The notes under the pieces are model-generated. The model did no database searches, had not been told where the DNA came from, and saw nothing but the letters and a program-made list of their open reading frames with translations. This document shows, piece after piece, positions 26,056 through 34,205 of a stretch of 64,000 nt of DNA; the first letter of the stretch is position 1; each line of letters begins with the position of its first letter. This DNA is from Burkholderiaceae bacterium (GTDB taxonomy: Bacteria; Pseudomonadota; Gammaproteobacteria; Burkholderiales; Burkholderiaceae_C): assembly GCA_913776825.1 (NCBI GenBank), contig CAJYPV010000021.1, positions 62,001 through 126,000 on the forward strand, read 5' to 3'. A program made the position numbers and the translations under genes.

Positions 26056-27219
26056 ATGAATTCGACTCACGCCGTGCTGGGCCAATTGGCCCTCGGATAC
26101 ACGCCCCTGGTTTCCAAGCAACTCGACATCGAAGCCACCCGTGTGACCGTGTTCGCTCTGCGCCCGGAGGTCTCGCCTGCCGCCAGCGATCTGGTGACCG
26201 CGTTGTCCGAGGCCTTCCCGGACAAGCCCGTGCTGCTGAACATCGCGCACGAGGGGCTGCTGAAGGGCTTGCTGGCGTCCGCGCTGCCGAAGAACATGCG
26301 GCTGGAGATCCCGGCCTTCCTGCTGGGCGATGCCGAGCTGGCCGCCCAGGTCCAGGCCCGCGCCGCCGAAGGCGCCACCGCCATCCTGAAGGGCCGTTCC
26401 GACGCGGCCGGCTTCAAGCAGATCATCCTGGACCTGCCCGACCTGGCCAGCGGCCCGGCGCCGGCCGGCAAGTCGGTGCTGGTCTCCGGCGCCCGCAGTG
26501 CGGACGACTTCAAGCAAGCCTGGGACAAGGGCGCCGCCGGCGTGCTGGGCTGGCCGATGCACGGCGAATTCGAAGCCCCGACCACCCCGCCGACCGCCAA
26601 GGACACCCAGGCCGCCGACCTGCAGGTCATCGTGGAGCTGATGTCGCGCGTCGATCAGGGCGAGGACGTGGAGCGCCTGGAGCAGACGCTCAAGCGCGAT
26701 CCCAGCCTGGCGTTCAAGCTGCTGCGCTACATGAATTCGGCGGCATTCGGCCTGTCGGTGGAGGTCTCGTCCTTCCGCCACGCCATCATGCTGCTGGGTT
26801 ATGCCCGCCTGCGTCGCTGGCTGGCCCTGCTGCTGGCCACCGCCAGCAAGGACCATGCGATGCGTCCCGTCATGTTCGCCGCGCTGCGCCGCGGCCTGCT
26901 GATGGAAGAGCTGGCCAAGGGCATGGCCGAGGCCGAGCTGCGCGATGAAATGTTCATCTGCGGCCTGTTCTCGCTGCTGGACCACATGCTGCGCCAGCCC
27001 TTCAGCAAGCTGCTGCAATCGATCCCGGTGCCGGAGCGGGTGCGCCAGGCGCTGGTCGACAAGACCGGCCCGTACCACGGCTATCTGGAGCTCGTGCAGG
27101 CGATCGAGAACGAATCGGTCTTCGACGTCCGCGCCGCGATGGACCAGCTCATGCTCGGCCCGGAAGAAGTCAACGCCGCCGTGCTGCGCGCGCTGCACAA
27201 GGCCGCCCAGCTCGAGTGA
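26056..27219 (+). CDS. HDOD-domain signalling protein with degenerate EAL-like N-terminus
   Basis: A 387-residue protein of the YuxH-like EAL-HDOD family. The N-terminal half (about 10-185) aligns in outline with an EAL phosphodiesterase fold but lacks the EAL, DDFGTG and other catalytic motifs, so it should not hydrolyse c-di-GMP. The C-terminal HDOD domain (about 190-385) contains RDPSLAFKLLRYMNSAAFGL and SSFRHAIMLLGYARLRRWLA, the HDOD signature; like other HDOD domains it lacks the HD metal pair. It lies 13 bp after flgL and is probably co-transcribed with the flagellar operon, suggesting a role in motility or adhesion switching. That role is inferred from position only. Confidence 0.88.
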   Translation: MNSTHAVLGQLALGYTPLVSKQLDIEATRVTVFALRPEVSPAASDLVTALSEAFPDKPVLLNIAHEGLLKGLLASALPKNMRLEIPAFLLGDAELAAQVQARAAEGATAILKGRSDAAGFKQIILDLPDLASGPAPAGKSVLVSGARSADDFKQAWDKGAAGVLGWPMHGEFEAPTTPPTAKDTQAADLQVIVELMSRVDQGEDVERLEQTLKRDPSLAFKLLRYMNSAAFGLSVEVSSFRHAIMLLGYARLRRWLALLLATASKDHAMRPVMFAALRRGLLMEELAKGMAEAELRDEMFICGLFSLLDHMLRQPFSKLLQSIPVPERVRQALVDKTGPYHGYLELVQAIENESVFDVRAAMDQLMLGPEEVNAAVLRALHKAAQLE

Positions 27220-27485
27220 CCCTCAGCGCGCGCGAGGCCGACCGCTCGGGCGGCCCTCGCGCCGGCGCGCCTCGCCTGAAACGCCCGCCACCGCCCCGCG
27301 CGGTGCCGTCGGGACCGCCCCGGCCCGCACAGGGCCGGCGGCTTGCGGATCCTCCCGCCTCGCCGGCCGGCTTCGGTCGCGCCCCTCGCCCCGCCCCGCC
27401 CCGCACCCAGCGTTCTGACGCGACTTGAAACCGCTTGGGTCGATCCGACGCGGTCAAGCGCCCGGGCCCGCCCTACACTGCGACC

Positions 27486-30400
27486 GTGTCGCCCCAGCTT
27501 CCGCTTTCCTCCCCCGACCTCGATGCGCTGCGCGCCCTGCTGCGTGCGCGCTCGCTGGAGCTGCCGGCACTGCTGGCCGGTCTCTGGGAAGGCCCCTGGC
27601 CGGCCTTCGTGCTCGACGGCAAGGGCCAGGTCTTGCTGACCAATGGCCGATTGCAGGATCTGATGGGCAGCATCTCGCTGCGCGGCCGCCGGCTGCTGCC
27701 CAGCGGCCGGGCGCAGGAGCTGCGACTGGTCGACGACCAGGCCCGCGAACACCTGTTGCAAGCCTGGGTCCATCCGCTGGATGGCGGCGGCCTCGGACTG
27801 GCGCTGCTGCAGGATCACAGCCCCGAACTCGCCGCGCGCGAGCGGGCCGACCGCATGCAGACCGAGATCGACCAATGGCTGGATCTCTGTCCGCTGCCCA
27901 CCCTGATGCATGACGAGCAAGGGCTGCTGCTGCGCTTCAACAGCGCCTTCGGCGCGCTGTGCCGACGGCTGAGCCCGCAGCCGCCCGTCAGCCTGGATGA
28001 GCTGCCGCCCGACTGGCGCGACCTGCTGGCCGGCAACGCGCCCGCGCCCCAGGAAGAACGGCTGCGGGAAGCGCTGGTCACCGAGCCCAATGGCCACACG
28101 CGCTGGATGCGCGCCCGCGTGCGCCGCATGGTCGGCCCCTGGCCGCGCGCGCGGTTGATGGTGATGCTGGAAGACCGGGGCGATGCGCAGGCGCTGGAAC
28201 TTGCGCAGTTGCAATTGCAGGCGCTGATGGACACCGCAGGCGTCGGCCTCGCGACCTTCCAGACCGATGCGGGCTGGTCCCGGCCGGGCGCGACGGCGGG
28301 GCAGTCCGCGCCGCCGCCGACCGTCGGATCGCCGTCCGCTTCGCCATCGCACACCGTTTCGTCCGGCGCGGCCGTTCCCGCGCCGCCCTCGAGCGCCGCC
28401 TTGCCGTCTGAGACCTCGCGATCGACGTCCGCCGCGCTGCAGGGCGTCAACCGCGACATGGTCGACCCCGCCTCCCGCACCGAATACGAGAAGCTGCAGA
28501 CCGCGCTCAAACAGGGCACGGCCACCGTCGCCCGCTATGCCGTGCGGCATCCGGAAGCCGGCCTGCGCTGGCTCATGACGCGGGTGGAGCCCGGCCAGCT
28601 GTCTTCCGGCCAGCGCACCACCTCGGTCCTGACGATGGATGTCACCGACACCCACCAGGCCCAGGCCCGCTATGAGCTGCTGTTGCGCGAGCTGGGCACG
28701 ATGCTCGATGGCGCGGGATTGGGCCTGGCCTACTTCCGCAAACAGCGGCTGCTGCGCAGCAATGGCGCGCTCGGCCAGATGCTGGGCCTGGCGGGCGAGC
28801 CCGAACCCGGCACGCCGTTCGAGTCGCTGTTCCAGGCCTTGCCGCTGCTGCATGGCGAGGTCATGGCCGCGCTGCCCGGGCTGGGGGACGCCGGTCTGGA
28901 ATTCGAGTTTCAGTGGCCCGGCGCGGCGAGCGGCGAAAGCCGCTGGCATGCGCTGTCGCTGCGGCGGGTCGTGCCGCCGGAAGCGCCGCAGGAACAGGCG
29001 CTGGTGGCCGTCGTCAGCGACATCAGCCGATTGAAGGCGCAGCAAGCGCAGCTGGAAGCACTGGCCCAGGATCGGGAGCTGATGTTCAGCCTGTCCGATG
29101 TCGGCATCGCGATCATCCGCGATGACCAACTGGTCCGCGCCAATGAAGCGCTGGCCGCGCTGCTGGGCTATCGTCCGGAGGACATGGCCGCGCTGCCGCA
29201 TGCGGCGCTGTTCGGGTCGCCGGGCGAGTTCGAGCATGAGCGGCGCGTCGTCTCCCGCGCGCTGAGCCAGGCCGGCCAGTGGCGCGGTGAACGCCGGGTG
29301 CGGCGCCGCGACGGCTCCAGCCTCTGGGTGCAGATCAGCAAACGCCATGTGCGGGCCGACGACCCGGACGCCGGCATCATCGCCACCTACCTGAGCGTCG
29401 ACGACCGCCACCGCGCCCAGCAATCGCTGCTGCTGCAGACCGAGCGCGAGCGCGCGGTGCTGGACTCGGTGCTGGTCGGCATCGTCACGGTCGGCCGACG
29501 CGGCATTGAATGGATGAACCGATCCGCGCGCCGCATGTTCGGCGGCGACCTGGCGGAATTCGCCGGTGAGCCGATCAGCATCGTCGCCACGGATGCGCCC
29601 GACCATCCGTTCCGTCAGGCTCACTATCTGGACGAGCTGACCGAAGGCCAGGCCGAGACCTTCGAATGCCGACTGGTCGCGCGCGATGGCCGCGAGTTCT
29701 GGGTGGTCGGCAATGCGGTGGTCACCGGCAGCGGCGCGGACGGCGGCCGGCAACTGACCTATGCGCTGCTCGACATCGAGCGCCGCCGCCAGGCCGAAGC
29801 GCAGACCCAGCAGGCGCAGGCCTCGCTGCGACGCATCATCGAGGCCGCGCCGATCGCCATCAGTCTGCATGACGCCGACACCCTGCAGGTCGAGCAGATC
29901 AATCAGGCCGCCGCCGAACTGGCGGGGCGACCGGAAGAAGCGCTGCTCGGCGCCAGCCTGGAAACGCTGTTCGGCGAGGAGCAGGCGGCCGTCATCCGCG
30001 ACGACATGGAATTCGCGCTGCAAAGCAGCGAGGTGATGCAGCGCGAATACCGGCTGCAGGTCGGCGGTCAGGCGCGCATCTGGGACACCCGTCTGCTGCA
30101 TCTGGCCGGGGTGGATGCCAGCGGCGAGGTGCAGCCGGAGCAGCTCCTGCTGGTCGCCAGCGACGTCACCCAGCAGCGCGCCCAGGAAGCGGCCCGCCTG
30201 GAGGCGGCCATCGCCCAGCGTGAGCTGCTGGTCAAGGAAGTCCACCACCGGATCAAGAACAACCTGCAGGGCGTGGCAGGGCTGTTGCAGCAGATCGCCG
30301 ATCGGCGGCCCGAGGTGCGCAGCGTCATCAACGAGGCGGTCGGCCAGGTGCAGGCGATCGCGCAGGTCTACGGGCTGCAGGTCGGTGCGACCGGACCGTT

Positions 30401-30833
30401 GCGGCTGCGATCGGTGATCGAGGCGGTGCTCGGCTCGGCGCAACGGATGTTCGGACGGGACATCCCGCTCAGCCTGGGCGGCTCGATGGCCGACCAGTCG
30501 CTGCGCTGGAGCCTGCCGGAAGCCGAGGCGATCCCGATCGCGCTCACCCTCAACGAGCTGTTCACCAACGCCCTCAAGCATGGCGGCGATGCGCCGGTGC
30601 AGTGCGAGCTGGTGTTCGAGCCGGAACAGGTCGTCCTGCGCCTGCGCAATGCAGGTCGGCTGCCGGACGGCTTCGACCTGGCGCAGATTCGCGGCGGGGT
30701 GTCCGGCCTGGGCCTGGTGCGGGCGCTGCTGCCGCGACGCAGCGCGCTGCTGGGCCTCAGCCAACAGGGCGACGAGGTGCTGTGCGAACTCAGCCTCTGG
30801 CCGCCGGGCGTCAGCCTGGCCGCCGCCGGTTGA
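27486..30833 (+). CDS. Multi-PAS HisKA_2-type sensor histidine kinase
   Basis: A soluble sensor kinase of 1115 residues with no membrane segment. It contains several PAS-like modules in series: about 40-120, 130-230, 400-510, 530-640 (FSLSDVGIAIIRDDQLVRAN), 650-770 and 785-905 (RIIEAAPIAISLHDADTLQV). The kinase module begins with ELLVKEVHHRIKNNLQGVAG at about 914-933. This is the HisKA_2 phospho-acceptor motif used by EutW-like and HWE-type kinases, not the usual HisKA SHE-L-R-TP. The ATPase domain has FTNALKHGG as its N-box and GVSGLGLVRALLP as its glycine box. The GTG at 27486 is preferred over a TTG 51 bp earlier, but start choice is uncertain. An ANTAR regulator follows 175 bp downstream. 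Confidence 0.88.
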   Translation: MSPQLPLSSPDLDALRALLRARSLELPALLAGLWEGPWPAFVLDGKGQVLLTNGRLQDLMGSISLRGRRLLPSGRAQELRLVDDQAREHLLQAWVHPLDGGGLGLALLQDHSPELAARERADRMQTEIDQWLDLCPLPTLMHDEQGLLLRFNSAFGALCRRLSPQPPVSLDELPPDWRDLLAGNAPAPQEERLREALVTEPNGHTRWMRARVRRMVGPWPRARLMVMLEDRGDAQALELAQLQLQALMDTAGVGLATFQTDAGWSRPGATAGQSAPPPTVGSPSASPSHTVSSGAAVPAPPSSAALPSETSRSTSAALQGVNRDMVDPASRTEYEKLQTALKQGTATVARYAVRHPEAGLRWLMTRVEPGQLSSGQRTTSVLTMDVTDTHQAQARYELLLRELGTMLDGAGLGLAYFRKQRLLRSNGALGQMLGLAGEPEPGTPFESLFQALPLLHGEVMAALPGLGDAGLEFEFQWPGAASGESRWHALSLRRVVPPEAPQEQALVAVVSDISRLKAQQAQLEALAQDRELMFSLSDVGIAIIRDDQLVRANEALAALLGYRPEDMAALPHAALFGSPGEFEHERRVVSRALSQAGQWRGERRVRRRDGSSLWVQISKRHVRADDPDAGIIATYLSVDDRHRAQQSLLLQTERERAVLDSVLVGIVTVGRRGIEWMNRSARRMFGGDLAEFAGEPISIVATDAPDHPFRQAHYLDELTEGQAETFECRLVARDGREFWVVGNAVVTGSGADGGRQLTYALLDIERRRQAEAQTQQAQASLRRIIEAAPIAISLHDADTLQVEQINQAAAELAGRPEEALLGASLETLFGEEQAAVIRDDMEFALQSSEVMQREYRLQVGGQARIWDTRLLHLAGVDASGEVQPEQLLLVASDVTQQRAQEAARLEAAIAQRELLVKEVHHRIKNNLQGVAGLLQQIADRRPEVRSVINEAVGQVQAIAQVYGLQVGATGPLRLRSVIEAVLGSAQRMFGRDIPLSLGGSMADQSLRWSLPEAEAIPIALTLNELFTNALKHGGDAPVQCELVFEPEQVVLRLRNAGRLPDGFDLAQIRGGVSGLGLVRALLPRRSALLGLSQQGDEVLCELSLWPPGVSLAAAG

Positions 30834-31008
30834 TCGACGGACCGGTGCCGTCCGCCCCGGTCGACGTCATCCAGGCACCGGCGGGGTGCATCGGTCGGCC
30901 TGGGCCGCGGACTCCGGGTCTTCCACATGTGACCAGCCGCAACCAGAGCCTCAGCGCCACGGCCAATTCGGTCACAATCGTCGATCACCATTCGGGTTCG
31001 ACAACAGC

Positions 31009-31764
31009 GTGGACAGCGTGAACAGCAGCCGACACAGGACCTTGCCCTCGCAAGACGCCGCAAGCGCCCTGGGTGGCTCGGCCGGTCTGGGCGCGAGCGG
31101 CAGCAAGGGCCGCATCCTGGTCGTCGACGACGACCGCCTCGTGCTCGCCACGCTGACCCATGGCTTGGCGCAAGCCGGCTATGACGTGCTGGACGCCGAC
31201 AACGGCGACGACGCGATCCTCATCGCCCGTCAGCATCGGCCCGATCTGGCGCTGCTCGACATCCGCATGGAAGGCCTGACCGGTTTCGACGTGGCCGGTT
31301 ATCTGCGGGACTATCTGCAGCTCCCGTTCATGTTCCTCTCCGCCTTCGCCGATGAGGCGACGGTGACCAAGGTCCGCGAGCTCGGCGCGCTGGCCTATCT
31401 GGTCAAGCCGCTGGACATCCACCAGATCGTGCCCGCCGTCGAAGCCGCCTTTGCCAACCGGCCCGCCCGGGGCGACTCGGCCAAGCCTGCGGCACCGGCG
31501 CTCACGCCCGCGCCCGCGACTGCGCCCGCAGCGGCTTCCGGCATCAGCGCCGAGACTCGCGCCACGGCCCTGGCCATGGACGAGCAGGAAGCCATCGCCG
31601 TCGGCATCCTGATGCATCGCTATTCGCTGAACCGCGCCCAGGCCGTGAACCGGCTGGCGCGCATGGCGCAGGAACAGCAGGTCGCTCGCGCCGAACAGGC
31701 GCGGCGGCTGGTCGAGGCGCTGGAGCAGTTGTCGCTGGGCGGGAGTTCGGCGCCGCTGCGCTGA
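31009..31764 (+). CDS. Response regulator with ANTAR RNA-binding output domain
   Basis: A 251-residue antiterminator-type regulator. A short disordered N-terminus leads to a receiver (about 33-150) with RILVVDDDRLVLATLTHGLA, phospho-acceptor D84 in PDLALLDIRM and the conserved lysine in AYLVKPLD. After a Pro/Ala-rich linker, the C-terminal ANTAR domain (about 188-245) has AIAVGILMHRYSLNRAQAVN and LARMAQEQQVAR. ANTAR proteins bind tandem hairpins in nascent RNA and prevent termination. It follows a HisKA_2 kinase, the class known to partner ANTAR regulators such as EutV/EutW. GTG codons at 31009 and 31018 are both possible starts. Confidence 0.87.
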   Translation: MDSVNSSRHRTLPSQDAASALGGSAGLGASGSKGRILVVDDDRLVLATLTHGLAQAGYDVLDADNGDDAILIARQHRPDLALLDIRMEGLTGFDVAGYLRDYLQLPFMFLSAFADEATVTKVRELGALAYLVKPLDIHQIVPAVEAAFANRPARGDSAKPAAPALTPAPATAPAAASGISAETRATALAMDEQEAIAVGILMHRYSLNRAQAVNRLARMAQEQQVARAEQARRLVEALEQLSLGGSSAPLR

Positions 31765-31832
31765 AGCCCTCGGTCAGGACAACGCCGCGCCGGCGGACGC
31801 GTGGCCGCGCCGACCGCCGGCCACCGGCCCGA

Positions 31833-33542
31833 TCAGGGCAGCTTGAAGAAGAACCGCGCGCCCTGCCCGACTTCCGATTCGGCCCACATGTCGCCGCCGT
31901 GCCGACGCACGATGCGACGGGCCGAGGCCAGGCCGACGCCCGTGCCCTGGAAATCGCTGGCGCTGTGCAGGCGCTGAAAGACGCCGAACAGCCGGTCGGC
32001 GAAGCGCATGTCGAAGCCGGCGCCGTTGTCGCTCACCACGAACACCCGATCGCCCTCGACGATCACCGACTCCAGCCGGATCTCCGCCTGCTCGCGCTTG
32101 CTGCTGTACTTCCAGGCATTGCCGATCAGGTTCTCCAGCACCAGCCGCAGCAAGGTGGGATCGCCCTGCACCCGCAGCCCGGGCTGCACATGCATCTGCA
32201 CCTCGCGATGCGGCGACTGGCGGCGCAGTTCGTCCGCCACCTGCGAGGCCATCAAGGACAGATCCACCGCCTCATGCCGCAAGGCCTGGGACGACAGCTG
32301 GGACAGCGCCAGCAGCGCATCGATCATGCTGTGCATGCGGGCCGAGGCCCCCAGCACCCGTTCGAGGTGATCGTTGCCGGCCCGGTCCAGCAGTCGGCCG
32401 TAATCCTCTTTGAGGATGCGGGTGAAGCCTTCGACGACCCGCAGCGGCGCGCGAAGATCGTGTGACACCGTATAGCTGAAGGAGGCCTGGTCCGCGCGGG
32501 CCTGCTCGGCCGCCTGCATGGCGAGCGCGGCGGGCACGGTGTCGATCGCGCCCTGCGGCCACAGGCTCAGCAAGGCCTGGCCCCCGCGCGGCATCGCGGT
32601 CAGGCACAACCACCAGGCGCCACAGGCGCAACCGGACTGGAAATCGGGCTGCGCCAGCGCCTGGCGCAACTCTTCGGGCAAACGCTCCTCGCAGGCGCGC
32701 CACAGCTGGCCCCGCGAAGCGCCCGCGCCACCCATGATGTGGGCGGCCGCGTCATTGAAATCGATCAGCCGCGTCTGAGCGCCCGCCTGCGCATCGCTCA
32801 ACAGCCAGGCGGGTCCGGGCAGCGCCTGCAGCCAGTCGGTGGCCAGGGCGGGCTCGGCGGCCAGCGCGGAGGAGGCGCTGTCCGGGCTCGCGTCGGATGC
32901 TGCGGTGGTGGCGGTAGCGGCGGTGGCGGCGCTGCGGGTCGTCGCTTCGTCCGCCGGCGGCGTGGCGTCCAGTTGACGCGCCGTGCCCAGGTAACCGTTG
33001 AATCGCCCTTCTTCATCGGTGATCGCCTGACCGCGCAGGCACCACGACCGACCTTGGGGATCCTTCAGTTGCAACTCGCTGAACGATTGCTGCGCCTGCA
33101 GCCGGGCGATGGGATTCTGGTGCTCGTCCAGAGGCTGGAAGCGTTCCCACAGCAGTTGGGTGACGGCGCCGTGAGGCGACGCGCCGGCCCAGTTGGACGA
33201 CGGCGCCCCTTGCGGCGCCTGCCAGCGCACCAGGTGGTGGCCGGCATCGGTCTGCCACAGCCAGTCCGGCTGCAGCAGGGTCAGGTGGTGGGCCTGCTGG
33301 CGGGCCTCCCGCAGCAGGCCGCCGAACTGCACCCGGGCGAGTCGGACCGCCAGGTGCCAGGCGACCGCCGCGACGAACAGCATCAGCACCGCCCCCGCGA
33401 CCAGCGCGGTCAGCACCAGTCCGGGGCCGGCGGGCTCCAGGTTCAATGCCAGCAGCAGGACCAGCGCGAGCGATGCCAGGCCCAAGGCCAGCATGGCTCC
33501 CCACGGTCGACGCCGGACGGCGCTCCCCCCCAACCTATTCAT
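31833..33542 (-). CDS. Membrane sensor histidine kinase (phytochrome-kinase-like HisKA)
   Basis: A 569-residue sensor kinase. Two hydrophobic helices near the N-terminus (AMLALGLASLALVLLLALNL and LTALVAGAVLMLFVAAVAWH) enclose almost no periplasmic loop, so sensing is probably membrane-internal or cytoplasmic. PAS-like regions follow (about 90-190 and 235-340), separated by an Ala/Thr/Ser-rich linker. The HisKA motif FSYTVSHDLRAPLRVVEGF places the phospho-histidine at H361. The ATPase domain has ENLIGNAWKYSSK, VSDNGAGFDMRFADRLFGVF and FQGTGVGLASARRIVRRHGG. The ATG at 33542 is chosen; upstream codons run into the divergent promoter region. It is divergent from the Hpt gene at 33766, hinting at a shared phosphorelay. 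Confidence 0.9.
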   Translation of the reverse strand: MNRLGGSAVRRRPWGAMLALGLASLALVLLLALNLEPAGPGLVLTALVAGAVLMLFVAAVAWHLAVRLARVQFGGLLREARQQAHHLTLLQPDWLWQTDAGHHLVRWQAPQGAPSSNWAGASPHGAVTQLLWERFQPLDEHQNPIARLQAQQSFSELQLKDPQGRSWCLRGQAITDEEGRFNGYLGTARQLDATPPADEATTRSAATAATATTAASDASPDSASSALAAEPALATDWLQALPGPAWLLSDAQAGAQTRLIDFNDAAAHIMGGAGASRGQLWRACEERLPEELRQALAQPDFQSGCACGAWWLCLTAMPRGGQALLSLWPQGAIDTVPAALAMQAAEQARADQASFSYTVSHDLRAPLRVVEGFTRILKEDYGRLLDRAGNDHLERVLGASARMHSMIDALLALSQLSSQALRHEAVDLSLMASQVADELRRQSPHREVQMHVQPGLRVQGDPTLLRLVLENLIGNAWKYSSKREQAEIRLESVIVEGDRVFVVSDNGAGFDMRFADRLFGVFQRLHSASDFQGTGVGLASARRIVRRHGGDMWAESEVGQGARFFFKLP

Positions 33543-33728
33543 GTTGACGATTGTATGTAGGCTCACCCACCCCAAAGAGGGAGCCGGGCCCACCAGATCC
33601 GGCGACATCCGGACGCTGCTCCCGCCCCGAAAACAAGGGCTAACCCCCGGCTGTGGCCGCAACACCACCAGATTTGCCGGCTTTTTTGCGCGCTTGCCGC
33701 CTTGCGCTGAACGACAATGGACGAGCCC

Positions 33729-33750
33729 CTGCGTGAAACTCTGCACGCAG
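33729..33750 (+). promoter_or_regulatory. Short hairpin in the leader of the Hpt gene
   Basis: CTGCGTG (33729-33735) and CACGCAG (33744-33750) form a perfect 7-bp stem with an 8-nt loop. It ends 15 nt before the ATG of the Hpt gene. It could influence translation or be a binding site; the evidence is structural only. Confidence 0.3.
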
Positions 33751-33765
33751 ATTCCTCATTGCAAG

Positions 33766-34188
33766 ATGTCATTCGATCACGCTCTGACCATGCCGCCCCG
33801 CCTTGCGCCGACGCCCACCGTCCTGGATGAGCAGGCGCTTGCCCGCCTGCGCGAACTGGATCCGGGCGGCGCGAACCAGCTGGTGCAGCGGGTGGTGGAT
33901 GCCTTCCTGAAGTCCCTGGACCAGCACGCTCCCGTGCTGGCCCGGGCGCTGGACGGCGCGGCGGACGCCACACCCGGTGACCTCGGCGCCCTGCGGCATG
34001 TGGCCCACACCTTGAAGTCCGCGGCGGCCAGCCTGGGCGCCACGACCTTGTCGCAACGCTGCGCCGAGATCGAAGCCCGCGCCCGGGACGGCCAGCCCGA
34101 CGGCATGCCCGAGCTGCTGGAGGCCGTGCTGGCCGACATCGATGGCGTACGCATCGCGATGCGCCCCTTGCTCCAACCGACCCGCTGA
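33766..34188 (+). CDS. Free-standing Hpt phosphotransfer protein
   Basis: A 140-residue single-domain histidine phosphotransfer protein. The four-helix Hpt domain (about 30-135) carries H81 in HVAHTLKSAAASLGATTL, the classic H-x-L-K-[GS] phospho-site. There is no ATPase or receiver domain, so it can only shuttle phosphate between a hybrid or classical kinase and a receiver. It is 17 bp upstream of a REC-GGDEF-EAL gene, its probable partner, and divergent from the sensor kinase at 31833-33542. An alternative ATG at 33790 would remove eight residues without touching the domain. Confidence 0.9.
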   Translation: MSFDHALTMPPRLAPTPTVLDEQALARLRELDPGGANQLVQRVVDAFLKSLDQHAPVLARALDGAADATPGDLGALRHVAHTLKSAAASLGATTLSQRCAEIEARARDGQPDGMPELLEAVLADIDGVRIAMRPLLQPTR

Positions 34189-34205
34189 GACCAAAGAGTC
34201 CCCAC

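Noticed and set aside
27081..30764. Minus-strand open frame of 1227 codons opposite the HisKA_2 kinase
   Set aside because: Shadow frame with repetitive His/Gln/Arg composition; the kinase on the plus strand explains the region.
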